In this document: positions 44,212 through 53,428 of the stretch, piece by piece
How positions within the stretch are numbered: the first letter of the stretch is position 1
Layout: each line of letters starts with the position of its first letter
Source of the DNA: Ignavibacteriota bacterium
Lineage (GTDB): Bacteria > Bacteroidota > Ignavibacteria > Tepidaquicellales > Tepidaquicellaceae
DNA length: 64,000 nucleotides
Assembly (NCBI GenBank): GCA_026390735.1
Contig: JAPLFJ010000031.1
Location: forward strand, 1 to 64,000
Reading direction: 5' to 3'
Position numbers and translations under genes: made by a program
The notes under the pieces: model-generated
Told to the model about the DNA's origin: nothing
What the model saw: only the letters and a program-made list of their open reading frames with translations
The model's database searches: none

Positions 44212-45546
44212 TTATTTCTTCTTCTTGAACATCTTTGTAAGAATATCATTCAGGTTAGGTCTTCCGATTTCCTGTAAATCATAGGAAATTCTTGCACAAG
44301 GTTTCTTAATCTTTACGATTCTTCTTAAATCGATAGGTGTACCGATGATAACTGCATCGCAAGGTACTTTATTGATAGTAACTTCAAGGTCTTTTATCTG
44401 TTTATCGCCATAACCCATTGCAGGAAGCAATACACCGATATTAGGATATTTCCTATAAGTTTCTTCGATACTCTTAACGGCATATTTTCTCGGGTCGACA
44501 AGTTCTTTTGCACCGAATTTCTGTGCTGCGATTGTACCTGCACCGAACTTCATTTCACCGTGTGTAAGAGTAGGGCCATCTTCAACTACGAGTACTTTTT
44601 TACCTTCGATTAACTTCATATCCTCAGGTTTATCAAGAGCAACAGGTGATGCTGCTTCGATAATGATTGCCTTAGGATTGAATTTCTTGACGTTATCTCT
44701 GACCGCTTTAATGTTTTCAGGTGTAGCAGAGTCAATCTTATTGATAACTATTACATCTGCGAGAAGAACGTTTGTTAAGCTCGGATAATAACTTGATTCG
44801 TGTCCAGGTCTGTGCGGATCGACGACTGTGATAACCAGATCAGCCTTGTAGAAAGGATAATCGTTGTTACCACCATCCCATAAAATTACATCGGCTTCTT
44901 TTTCTGCCTGTCTTACGATTGCTTCATAATCAACTCCTGCATAAATAACGTTACCTCTGGCTACGTGTGGTTCATACTCTTCCATTTCCTCGATAGTACA
45001 TTTGTGTTTCTTAAGGTCTGCGATAGTTGCAAATCTCTGTACTTTTTGTTTTACCAAATCACCATAAGGCATCGGATGTCTGATAGCAACAACTTTTTTG
45101 CCCATTGCCATTAAAACCTCGACAACTTTTCTTGATGTCTGGCTTTTGCCAGCGCCTGTTCTGGCTGCAACTACTGCAACGACAGGTTTAGTCGACTTAA
45201 CTGCTGTCTGTTCATAACTGAGCATTTTAAAAGATGCACCAGCTCTGTTGACGATTGCTTCTTTTGTCATTACATAATTGAAAGTAACATCTGAATACGA
45301 GAATACTACTTCATCAACCTTGTATTTTTTAATTAGACTAACCAATTCTGTTTCGGGAAAAATAGGAATTCCTTTAGGATACAACTTTCCACAGAGAGCT
45401 GCAGGATATTTTCTATCATCAATGTAGGGGATTTGAGTTGCAGTAAAAGCTACAACATCATATCTCGGATTATCACGAAAAACAGTATTAAAATTGTGAA
45501 AATCTCTGCCCGCGGCACCCATAATTAGAACTTTAATTTTGTCCAT
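44212..45546 (-). CDS. Cyclic 2,3-diphosphoglycerate synthetase-like GTPase (COG2403)
   Basis: A 444-residue protein. The N-terminal Rossmann-like domain (MGAAGRDFHNFNTVFRDNP) is followed by a P-loop domain with VAARTGAGKSQTSR and, further on, VINKIDSATPENI. This domain order is that of COG2403 predicted GTPases, which include archaeal cyclic 2,3-diphosphoglycerate synthetase. In bacteria the function is unclear. It stands alone beside the aromatic island, so a metabolic role is possible but not shown. Confidence 0.8.
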   Translation of the reverse strand: MDKIKVLIMGAAGRDFHNFNTVFRDNPRYDVVAFTATQIPYIDDRKYPAALCGKLYPKGIPIFPETELVSLIKKYKVDEVVFSYSDVTFNYVMTKEAIVNRAGASFKMLSYEQTAVKSTKPVVAVVAARTGAGKSQTSRKVVEVLMAMGKKVVAIRHPMPYGDLVKQKVQRFATIADLKKHKCTIEEMEEYEPHVARGNVIYAGVDYEAIVRQAEKEADVILWDGGNNDYPFYKADLVITVVDPHRPGHESSYYPSLTNVLLADVIVINKIDSATPENIKAVRDNVKKFNPKAIIIEAASPVALDKPEDMKLIEGKKVLVVEDGPTLTHGEMKFGAGTIAAQKFGAKELVDPRKYAVKSIEETYRKYPNIGVLLPAMGYGDKQIKDLEVTINKVPCDAVIIGTPIDLRRIVKIKKPCARISYDLQEIGRPNLNDILTKMFKKKK

Positions 45547-45686
45547 ACAATTAAATTAGTTTGTGTAAAATATATATTTTATATTGCTTTGAAATGCAAA
45601 TTCCCTAATATAATATACTAATTTTAATGTTAATTTTTAAGTGATAATATAGTATCTTATATGTTTTAAACTAATACAGAAATCTC

Positions 45687-46145
45687 ATGCTGGAAATAAA
45701 GGACAAGAATGCATTTAAACATGTGTTCCAGGTAAGGGTCAGAACATGGGAAGTAGATTTTCTTGGCATTGTCCACAATTCAAATTATCTCAGATTTATG
45801 GAAATAGGCCGGCTGGAATACAGGAGAAATTACGGTTATGAACTGTCACCGACAAAGAAAACCACAGACGGTCTGAAAGTATTTGTTGCACATAATTCGA
45901 TAGATTATCTTTCAACTGCTGCTTTTGATGATTTATTGAATATATACACAAGGGTTGCATGGATAAAGAATTCGAGTTTCTGTTTTGAACATATAATAGA
46001 AAAAGATTCGGATAAAAGTATACTTGCAAAGGGAATGGGAATTATAGTGAATGTTGATTACAAGACGAACAGACCTGCAGATTTACCTGACAAATTTGTG
46101 AATGAAATAATGGAATTTGAAACAGATTGTAAATTAATGCGGTAA
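45687..46145 (+). CDS. 4HBT/FadM-type acyl-CoA thioesterase
   Basis: A 152-residue hotdog-fold protein with the signature VRTWEVDFLGIVHNSNYLRF, in which the Asp is catalytic, followed by ME and the helix IGRLEYRRNYG. The family includes 4-hydroxybenzoyl-CoA thioesterase and FadM/YbgC. It is convergent with the 4-hydroxybenzoyl-CoA reductase genes and only 6 bases away, so it may relieve aryl-CoA or enoyl-CoA overload in this pathway. The substrate is inferred from place only. Confidence 0.85.
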   Translation: MLEIKDKNAFKHVFQVRVRTWEVDFLGIVHNSNYLRFMEIGRLEYRRNYGYELSPTKKTTDGLKVFVAHNSIDYLSTAAFDDLLNIYTRVAWIKNSSFCFEHIIEKDSDKSILAKGMGIIVNVDYKTNRPADLPDKFVNEIMEFETDCKLMR

Positions 46146-46151
46146 GAGTAT

Positions 46152-47096
46152 TTAACTCAATCCAAGTTCTTTTAAACTTTTGGAAATGTATACTTTAATC
46201 ATTTCACGTCTGTATTCCCTTGAATACATATCATTCTCAACCGAGCGCGATATTTTCAGAAAGTACTTTATGATTTCTTCAGAATTGCTTCCCGTATTAC
46301 CTTCATAAGTAACAGGTCCTGAATCAACTCCTGACAGTGATATTTTAAGAAAATTATTTTTATTGATAGTAACAGCCGATGAAAGAGATGTAAATTCAAG
46401 ACTTTTGCGTTGTCTTAATTTTCTGTAAACTGATTTGAATACCAATCCAGACGGAATCAATATTGATACAATAATATCTGAGTTCTTTAATCTTCTTGGG
46501 TTAACACCTTCGCAGGTATATATATCCTCAAGTTTATATCGTTTCATTTCACCCGATTCACAAACTTCAACTTCAGCGTTAAGGCTAATTAACGCAGGAG
46601 CGGTATCGGAAACGAATTCAGAGTAACAGGCTTTTTTGCTTCCGGTAGCTATACAGATATTGCCTTCACATTTGAGGCAGTATCCTGCAGAATCTCTCCA
46701 CCAGTCAGACTGGTTGTAATAATAACATCTGTTTTCACAAAGCAGGTTTCCGCCAAGAGTAGCGCGATAACGTATAAGAGGGGATGCAACCATTTTTGCA
46801 GCTTCGGTTAAAACATTATACTCTTTATTAATATGTTTATTACCGATGACTTCATTCAGAGTATTCAGAGCACCGATTCTGAAATAATCTTTTACGTTCT
46901 CAAATCCTTTAAGTTCTTCGATACCTGACAAATCAATAAAGCAATCTGAATTGTCATTACCCTGAAACCGGTTTGCGAATACATCAGTACCGCCAGCAAC
47001 ATACCTGAAACTCTTTTTATACTCAGAAGCATAATCGTATGCATCTTTCAAAGAAGAAGGTTTAAGATAAATTTTATTTATGTCAGCAGGTTTCAA
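46152..47096 (-). CDS. hcrB: 4-hydroxybenzoyl-CoA reductase, flavin/4Fe-4S (beta) subunit
   Basis: A 314-residue FAD-binding subunit of the xanthine oxidase family (YVAGGTDVFANRF at 32-44, ATLGGNLLC at 112-120). It contains the loop that distinguishes 4-hydroxybenzoyl-CoA reductase: Cys124, Cys140, Cys148 and Cys157, spaced 16/8/9. To my knowledge this equals the spacing of the ligands of the extra 4Fe-4S cluster in Thauera HcrB (Cys122, 138, 146, 155). The flanking CYYYNQSDWWRDSAGYC also fits. It overlaps the fused hcrC-hcrA gene by four bases. It carries electrons toward the molybdenum site for dehydroxylation. Confidence 0.88.
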   Translation of the reverse strand: MKPADINKIYLKPSSLKDAYDYASEYKKSFRYVAGGTDVFANRFQGNDNSDCFIDLSGIEELKGFENVKDYFRIGALNTLNEVIGNKHINKEYNVLTEAAKMVASPLIRYRATLGGNLLCENRCYYYNQSDWWRDSAGYCLKCEGNICIATGSKKACYSEFVSDTAPALISLNAEVEVCESGEMKRYKLEDIYTCEGVNPRRLKNSDIIVSILIPSGLVFKSVYRKLRQRKSLEFTSLSSAVTINKNNFLKISLSGVDSGPVTYEGNTGSNSEEIIKYFLKISRSVENDMYSREYRREMIKVYISKSLKELGLS

Positions 47097-49861
47097 TATT
47101 TTTGTTTAATATGGTTTAATATTTCTTCAGGGTTAATTGGTAAAGAAGTAATCCTGTAACCGACTGCATTGAATACAGCATTTGCGATTGCAGGAATTAC
47201 TGGGTGTATGGCACCTTCTCCGCATTCCTTAGCTCCGAAAGGTCCTTCAGGGTCGATTGATTCTATGATTGTCGTATCAATCGGCGGTGTATCAACACTC
47301 GTCGGAATTTTATAATCCAGAAAATTCGGGTTCAAAAGTAAACCGTTATAAAATTTCATCCGTTCGCTCACTGCCTGTCCAAGTCCCATATGCCAGGAAC
47401 CCTCGAGTTGTCCTTCAACAGCAAGGGGATTGATTGCTTTGCCGCAATCGTGAGCACCCCAGATATTAAGAACGTTTACTTCACCTGTATCGGTATCAAC
47501 ATCAACTTCTGCTATGCAGGAACCAAAACTGTAGGAAGGGCTAAGTCCGGCACCTGCACCCTTAAAATCACCTCCGAGTTTAGGTGAGTTATAGTTTCCT
47601 GAGACGGTTAACGCACCAACTTTCTTAGTTGCAATCTCAACAGCTTCTTTCCAGTTTAAATCTACAGTCTTATCATTCGAGAAAATTCTTTCTTTACTTA
47701 TGTTTAATTCTTCAACAGGTATGTTCTCATTTAAGGAAACAGAATCGAGAATAGATTTCTTAAGGTTTTCAGCTGCCATTTTGGCGGCATTTCCAGCCAT
47801 AAAAGTAACACGGCTTGAATAACTTCCAAGGTCAATCGGTGTAAGCAATGTATCAGCGGCGACTACAAAGACATTATCAATACTCAATCCAAGAACTTCT
47901 GCAACTATTATTGCGAGCATTGTATCGCTGCCCTGACCAATATCACTGGCACCTGATGTAATAAGAACTCTGCCGTCAAGATCAACTTTAAGGTGAACAA
48001 CGGACTGAGGGTATTCATTCCAGTGGATTGGAAGCGCGCTACCGCTTATATAGACACCGCATGCAACGCCAAGACCTTTACCGTATGGCAATTTACCGTG
48101 CCGTTTTTTCCACTCTGACTTTTCCATAACAGCATTCATACTTTCGACGACTCCGTTGGAAGTTATCCTGAACTGTCCGACGGTAAGAGTATCGGACGGA
48201 AGAAAATTCTTAAACCTCAGTTCGCACGGGTCAGTGTTTGTACGGTGAGCAAGTTCATCGAGCAGTGACTCCATTGCAAAGCGGGGATTTACAGCGCCAT
48301 GTCCACGCATTGCTCCGCACTGGGGTTTATTAGTATAAACACGTCTTGTTCTGAAACCAAAATTATCAATTTTATACGGTGCCTGAAGAAGCACGCCGCT
48401 GTAATAAGTTGTAACTACGCCGAAACTTCCGTAAGCTCCGCCGTCGAGAAGTATATCCGCATCAATGACATTAACTTTACCTTCTTTACTCAAACCCACT
48501 TCCATTGTAATTTCAGACGGATGCCGACCGTGATTGTTCAAGAAAACTTCTTCACGTGTAAGTCTTGTTCTGACAGGCTTTCCCGTCAATTTTGAAAGTT
48601 GCGAAATAATAATTTCATGAGGGAATGGATCACTTTTCCCGCCGAATCCACCGCCAACGTACGGCTTGATAACACGGATTCTGTTCATAGGAAGCTCAAG
48701 AACTTTTGCAAGGAACCTGTGCAGATAATGCGGAACCTGAGTTGCCGTAATTATAGTAAGTCCGTTTTCATCCCAGTATGCAGTTGCAGCATGGGGTTCA
48801 GTAAAGCCATGGTTAATTCCTTCGAAAGTGAAATTAAGTTTGTGTGAAATAGAGGAATTATTAATTCCTTCTTTCTGATCACCGAAACGAAGTTCTGCTT
48901 TTTTGTGCACATTATTATTGTACCTGCAGTGTGAATGAATTTTTTCTTTCTCCTCAATATCAGCAAGAGAATCTTTTATACTAAAAAATGTTTTCAGAGG
49001 GGAATATTCTACCTTAATAAGATTACAGGCAGCAGATGCTATATCTTCTGTATCAGCAGCAACGGCTGCTACAATTTCCCCTATATACCTTACTTTATTT
49101 ACTGCTATTGATGTTTCATCCTGTGAAATTGGGAGAACTCCGAAACTGATTGGTAAATCCTTCCCGGTTATTATTTTTCTAACACCCTTTAACTTAAGGG
49201 CATCCGATAAATCGATATTAACAATTTCAGCATGAGCGTGAGTGCTTCGAAGGAATTTACAGAACAGTGCATTTTTGATTTTAATATCATCTGCATAATC
49301 AGCCTCACCTTTAACCTTCTTTTCTGCTTCGATGTATGGTCGTGGTTTTCCTACAGAAAGATATTTATCATTCTCATCTGCGATTACAGATTTATCCGAA
49401 GCGGACTCTGCCGCATATTCAGAAATAGCACTAATGATTTTCTTATATCCCGTACATCTGCATAGGTTACCTGATATTGCTTCTTTAATTTCATCTTCAG
49501 ATGGCTGAGGGTTAATCTTAAGGAATCCAACGGCCGACATAACCATACCGGGTGTACAATAGCCGCACTGTATGGCACCTTTCTGAACAAACATTTCCTG
49601 AAGTTTATGTAGTTTACCGTCTTTTGCGATTGATTCAATTGTAAGAATTTGTGTGTGAACACACTTCATTACGGGTGTAATGCAGCTTAAAGCAGGGACA
49701 TCGTCTATAAGAACAGTACAGGCACCGCAGCTTCCTTGCTCACACCCGACCTTTGTACCTGTCAGTCCGATACGGTTGCGGATAGTGTATGAAAGCATTT
49801 CGTGCTCTTCAACAAGCAATTCATAATTTACGTCGTTAACTGTTAAAATTATCTGCTTCAA
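47093..49861 (-). CDS. hcrA: 4-hydroxybenzoyl-CoA reductase, fused 2Fe-2S and molybdenum subunits
   Basis: A 922-residue protein that joins two subunits usually made separately. Residues 1-160 are the 2Fe-2S (gamma, HcrC-like) part with Cys40, 45, 48, 60 and Cys99, 102, 134, 136. Residues about 170-922 are the molybdenum (alpha, HcrA-like) part, with PYVGGGFGGKSDP, AMRGHGAVNPRF, SDIGQGSDT and the catalytic GAKECGEGAIHP near the end. The sum equals the usual 160 + 770 residues, so nothing is lost. With the HcrB-like neighbour it would remove the para-hydroxyl of 4-hydroxybenzoyl-CoA. Other aryl-CoA or purine substrates cannot be excluded for this part alone. Confidence 0.85.
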   Translation of the reverse strand: MKQIILTVNDVNYELLVEEHEMLSYTIRNRIGLTGTKVGCEQGSCGACTVLIDDVPALSCITPVMKCVHTQILTIESIAKDGKLHKLQEMFVQKGAIQCGYCTPGMVMSAVGFLKINPQPSEDEIKEAISGNLCRCTGYKKIISAISEYAAESASDKSVIADENDKYLSVGKPRPYIEAEKKVKGEADYADDIKIKNALFCKFLRSTHAHAEIVNIDLSDALKLKGVRKIITGKDLPISFGVLPISQDETSIAVNKVRYIGEIVAAVAADTEDIASAACNLIKVEYSPLKTFFSIKDSLADIEEKEKIHSHCRYNNNVHKKAELRFGDQKEGINNSSISHKLNFTFEGINHGFTEPHAATAYWDENGLTIITATQVPHYLHRFLAKVLELPMNRIRVIKPYVGGGFGGKSDPFPHEIIISQLSKLTGKPVRTRLTREEVFLNNHGRHPSEITMEVGLSKEGKVNVIDADILLDGGAYGSFGVVTTYYSGVLLQAPYKIDNFGFRTRRVYTNKPQCGAMRGHGAVNPRFAMESLLDELAHRTNTDPCELRFKNFLPSDTLTVGQFRITSNGVVESMNAVMEKSEWKKRHGKLPYGKGLGVACGVYISGSALPIHWNEYPQSVVHLKVDLDGRVLITSGASDIGQGSDTMLAIIVAEVLGLSIDNVFVVAADTLLTPIDLGSYSSRVTFMAGNAAKMAAENLKKSILDSVSLNENIPVEELNISKERIFSNDKTVDLNWKEAVEIATKKVGALTVSGNYNSPKLGGDFKGAGAGLSPSYSFGSCIAEVDVDTDTGEVNVLNIWGAHDCGKAINPLAVEGQLEGSWHMGLGQAVSERMKFYNGLLLNPNFLDYKIPTSVDTPPIDTTIIESIDPEGPFGAKECGEGAIHPVIPAIANAVFNAVGYRITSLPINPEEILNHIKQKY

Positions 49862-49882
49862 ATTGTTTTCTCGTTAAACATT

Positions 49883-50623
49883 TTAAATTCCTGCTCCAAT
49901 ACTTTTACCACCATCAACATAAATCGTCTGTCCCGTAATAAATTTCGTATTATCATCAGCCAGAAATGCAACAACCTGAGCAACATCTTGCGGAGAGCCA
50001 ATAGATTTAGTAGGCTGAGCTTCAATTAATTTATGAAGAACATTTTCCGGTAATGACTGTGTAAGCGGTGTCTCGATCAGTCCAGGAGCTACTGCATTTA
50101 CTAAAACATTGTATCTTCCGAGTTCGAGTGCAAGTACTCTTGTAAGGCTTACTACTCCCGCTTTTGAAGCTGCATAATTAGACTGTCCCGGATTTCCGAG
50201 CCAGGCACGTGATGCTATATTAACTATTCTTCCATACTTCTGGTTTTTCATCATTGATGCCGCTTCTCTGCACATAAGCCAGGTGCCTTTGAGGTTAACG
50301 GAAATAACTTTATCAAAATCATCAGAAGACATATTCTGTATAAGGTTATCGCGTATGATTCCTGCATTGTTCACGAGCACATCGATTCTTCCGTAATTAT
50401 TCTTAATAAACCCGAACAGAGATTTAACTTCATCTTCAGACTGAATATCACATTTATAAAAGGCAGCATTATTTTTCCCGAGTTCAGTTTCGAACGATTG
50501 ACCGTTTATTCTATCTATATCGACGGCTAAAATAAAATAATCCAGACTGCATAATTTCCTTGAGATAGCAGACCCAATGCCGTTTGAGGCACCTGTAACA
50601 ACAGCTATTTTTTTATTTTTCAT
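49883..50623 (-). CDS. Short-chain dehydrogenase/reductase of the aromatic island
   Basis: A 246-residue classical SDR with TGASNGIGSA (Rossmann), NNAGII, Ser in VNIASRAW, Tyr/Lys in NYAASKAG and VNAVAPGLIETPL. It is the first gene of the minus-strand operon that continues into the two reductase genes. By context it could oxidise a hydroxyacyl-CoA of the ring-opening or pimelyl-CoA branch; BadH of Rhodopseudomonas is an SDR of this kind. The Had-type dehydrogenase of the main route is encoded elsewhere (61894). Confidence 0.82.
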   Translation of the reverse strand: MKNKKIAVVTGASNGIGSAISRKLCSLDYFILAVDIDRINGQSFETELGKNNAAFYKCDIQSEDEVKSLFGFIKNNYGRIDVLVNNAGIIRDNLIQNMSSDDFDKVISVNLKGTWLMCREAASMMKNQKYGRIVNIASRAWLGNPGQSNYAASKAGVVSLTRVLALELGRYNVLVNAVAPGLIETPLTQSLPENVLHKLIEAQPTKSIGSPQDVAQVVAFLADDNTKFITGQTIYVDGGKSIGAGI

Positions 50624-50695
50624 CGATAATATTATTGAGTGAAATATTCAACGTTAAAATTATGGAATTAAAATACTTATTTCATCCGAATAAAA

Positions 50696-50943
50696 CAAAA
50701 GTAAAATAAAGAATTATCAGGAAGGATATACACTCCTGTCTTTAATTAAAAATTGTAAAAGCAGAGTGTTTGTAATGCATAAGTGTTGACATTTAATCCT
50801 GTGAAAGTTAATTTGCATAACAATTGATTTGAAGATGTCAAAAATATAATGTTATTATTCTAATAAGTTAGGTTTGATGTTCTTCCGTAACGGAATTAGG
50901 AGGCTGTTATGTGAAGTTTTTTAAAAGAGTACTAAATTACTAA
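50696..50943. promoter_or_regulatory. Divergent regulatory region between the hcr and bcr operons
   Basis: The gene-free stretch is 50624-50960. On the minus strand TACTTTTG (50696-50703) fits TAnnTTTG for the hcr side. On the plus strand TTGACA (50786-50791) and TAATTT (50809-50814) are 17 bases apart. The odd palindrome TTCCGTAACGGAA at 50883-50895 lies between promoter and bcrC and is a candidate operator. AGGAGG at about 50898-50903 precedes a GTG-started frame (50911-50943, MKFFKRVLNY, stop), a possible leader peptide. No regulator gene is in the window. Confidence 0.4.
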
Positions 50944-50960
50944 TTAAAACGGCAATCAAG

Positions 50961-52124
50961 TTGGAGAACTTTGAAAACATTTTAGAGCGTTCTAAAATGC
51001 TGTCATTTGATTTGAATTTCGAATACGCGCGAAATTGGAAATCAAAGGAAGCATCGAGAGTTATTTTAGGATACACGCCAATATATTTCCCACGCGAGAT
51101 AGTTCATGCAGTCAACGGTTTATCCGTAGGCATCTTTGGTTCAGGCGACAGAAAACAGATTATTAAGGGTGATGCTTTTTATCAATCGTACATTTGCCAT
51201 ATTCCGAGAGGAATAATTGAAATGGTTCTTGACGGTAACATGAAAAGTTTTGACGGATTTGTTTTCCCTTCAATCTGCGACGTAATGCGAAACCTTTCAG
51301 GAATATTCAAGATTCAGAAAAAAGGGAAGTTCGTCAAGTATCTCGATTATCCTCAGAACTTTAATCCCGAAATTGGCGGTACATTTTACATTCAGGAAAT
51401 GAAACACATTCTTGAATACATATTTGAAATCAACAACGTAAAACTAACAACCGAAAATTTAAACAATTCAATCCGTCTTTTTAACAAAAACAGGCAACTT
51501 ATAAAAGCCATTTACGATTTAAGGCGCGAGTTTCCATGGAGAATTACTTATGAAGAACTTTATCATATTATAAGAGCGGGAACGGTTATCACTGTAGAAG
51601 AGCACAACGAAATGCTGGAAGGTGTTCTGGATTTTCTTAATAATGAAAAAGGCGAACCGCTTGACAAGATAAAGGTGATTATATACGGAGCTTTCTGCGA
51701 ACAGCCGCCTGTAGGCCTTATAAAGACCATTGAACTTGCAGGATGTTACATAATTGATGATGACCTTGTACTCGGTTCGCGCTGGATACAAGGTGATATA
51801 AAAGATGATACGGATGACCCTTTGAAAGCACTTTCGGAAGCATACTTAAAGAACAGTACTTTTTCATCATCCATGTACGATGTAAACAATCCAAAGGGTG
51901 AACGTTTAGTAAAGCTTGCAAAAGATTCGAAAGCAGACGGGATAATCTTTGCTGCTCCTAGTTTCTGTGACCCTGCTTTACTTGACATTCCGCAGTTACA
52001 GCAGGCTTGCGATAAGCATGACATAAGGCACATAATGTTTCAGTTCAGTGAAAATACTGGTCAGTTCAAAGTTATCAAGGAACAGGTCGGAGCTTTCTCG
52101 GATTCAATAAAGCTCTGGGTTTAA
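50961..52124 (+). CDS. bcrC: Benzoyl-CoA reductase subunit C (HgdB-type)
   Basis: A 387-residue subunit of the substrate-reducing part of ATP-dependent benzoyl-CoA reductase. It belongs to the 2-hydroxyacyl-CoA dehydratase D family: GYTPIYFPREIVHAVNGL (37-54), the DDDLVLGSRW motif (266-275) and conserved Cys79, Cys106, Cys246 and Cys336, from which the Fe-S cluster ligands come. The length equals that of Thauera BcrC (about 385). The start is TTG (no ATG fits; the next is residue 13). It is first of bcrC-bcrB-bcrA-bcrD, the Thauera order, with 27 bases to bcrB. Confidence 0.88.
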   Translation: MENFENILERSKMLSFDLNFEYARNWKSKEASRVILGYTPIYFPREIVHAVNGLSVGIFGSGDRKQIIKGDAFYQSYICHIPRGIIEMVLDGNMKSFDGFVFPSICDVMRNLSGIFKIQKKGKFVKYLDYPQNFNPEIGGTFYIQEMKHILEYIFEINNVKLTTENLNNSIRLFNKNRQLIKAIYDLRREFPWRITYEELYHIIRAGTVITVEEHNEMLEGVLDFLNNEKGEPLDKIKVIIYGAFCEQPPVGLIKTIELAGCYIIDDDLVLGSRWIQGDIKDDTDDPLKALSEAYLKNSTFSSSMYDVNNPKGERLVKLAKDSKADGIIFAAPSFCDPALLDIPQLQQACDKHDIRHIMFQFSENTGQFKVIKEQVGAFSDSIKLWV

Positions 52125-52151
52125 TAATCAGTAATTAAAATAATTAAATAT

Positions 52152-53426
52152 ATGTCTCAGGAAGTTTCAAAAGAAAAAAGCATGATTCTCCAGAAGGAGA
52201 TGATTGGCGGATTACTCGATGATTTAAGCATTACGAAAGAAACGGGCAAGAAGGTAGTTTATACATTTGTTCCCGGAAATCTTTCTGAGCTTATAAGGGC
52301 ATTCGATATGCTACCGGTCTATCCGGAAATAAATGCACTTCAGTCAGGAATGCGGAAGATATCAGGAAACTACATACGTGATGCTGAGAAAGCGGGGCAC
52401 TTTGAAGATGTCTGCACATACGTGAAATGCGATATAGGTATGATGATAAACGGAAACATAGGACCTACGGGAAAAAAGCTTCCCGATCCTGACCTGCTAC
52501 TGCTGAGTTATACGGGTTGTTTTACGTTTATGAAATGGTTTGAAAACCTTGAACGTATTTATCCAGGTGTTCCAGTAGCAATGCTTCACACTCCTTACCA
52601 GGAAAACGGGAAGATTACACCTGAGATGACACAGTATATGGTAAAGCAGTTAAAGGAAGATGTTATTCCGAAAATGGAAAAAGTGTCAGGAAAGAAGTTT
52701 GACGAATCAAAACTTAAACAAACATTAGCAGAATCAGTTAAAGTCGAAGACTTAATCGTAAAGATATTTGATACAACAAAAAACAGACCTTCTCCGATAG
52801 ACGCATATTTTGCAGGGGTATATTATATAGGACCTATAAACATAGGTTTCAGAGGAACACCAGAGGCAGTGACTTATTATGAAGAATTGTACAAGGAAAT
52901 ACTATACCGTGTTGAAAACAAACTCGGGCCTATAACACCCGAGGGCGAAGTTGATGAAAAGATAAGGCTTGTTGTTGAAGGCCCTCCAAACTGGACAAGT
53001 TTTCGTGAGTTCTGGAAACTGTTTTATGACCATGGTGCAGTGATAGTTTCTTCTTCTTACACAAAAGTCGGCGGTGTTTACGATACAGGATTCCGTCACG
53101 ACCCTGAAAGACCGCTGGAAACTCTCGGAGAGTACTGCATGCACTGTTACACGAATCTTAATCTGCCGCAAAGGATTGAATTGCTTTCAAAAAGCATCAA
53201 AGATTATCACGCTGACGGAATACTTGTAAATTCAATAAAAAGCTGTAATTCATTCTCAGCCGGGCAGCTTATTATGATGAGAGAGATTGAAGAGAAACTT
53301 GAGATACCTGTAGGTTTCATAGAGTCTGATCTGGTTGACCCGAGATATTTCTCATATTCCAACATCAAAAACCGTCTGGACTCATTTTTCCAAATGCTTA
53401 ATCAACGAAAAACTATTTCAAATTAA
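52152..53426 (+). CDS. bcrB: Benzoyl-CoA reductase subunit B (HgdB-type)
   Basis: A 424-residue partner of the previous subunit, also of the 2-hydroxyacyl-CoA dehydratase family. Cys-containing blocks are VCTYVKCDIGMMINGNIG (Cys88, Cys93), YTGCFTFMKWF (Cys123), YCMHCYTNLNLPQR and SIKSCNSFSAGQ, and the C-terminus has VGFIESDLVDPRYFS. BcrB and BcrC together bind two 4Fe-4S clusters and the aryl-CoA. Length is as in Thauera BcrB. It ends two bases before bcrA. Confidence 0.88.
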   Translation: MSQEVSKEKSMILQKEMIGGLLDDLSITKETGKKVVYTFVPGNLSELIRAFDMLPVYPEINALQSGMRKISGNYIRDAEKAGHFEDVCTYVKCDIGMMINGNIGPTGKKLPDPDLLLLSYTGCFTFMKWFENLERIYPGVPVAMLHTPYQENGKITPEMTQYMVKQLKEDVIPKMEKVSGKKFDESKLKQTLAESVKVEDLIVKIFDTTKNRPSPIDAYFAGVYYIGPINIGFRGTPEAVTYYEELYKEILYRVENKLGPITPEGEVDEKIRLVVEGPPNWTSFREFWKLFYDHGAVIVSSSYTKVGGVYDTGFRHDPERPLETLGEYCMHCYTNLNLPQRIELLSKSIKDYHADGILVNSIKSCNSFSAGQLIMMREIEEKLEIPVGFIESDLVDPRYFSYSNIKNRLDSFFQMLNQRKTISN

Positions 53427-53428
53427 AT

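Noticed and set aside
49883-50623. Naming the SDR as the pathway's 6-hydroxycyclohexenecarbonyl-CoA dehydrogenase
   Set aside because: A clear Had-type zinc dehydrogenase is encoded at 61894 next to oah, so that step is already covered.
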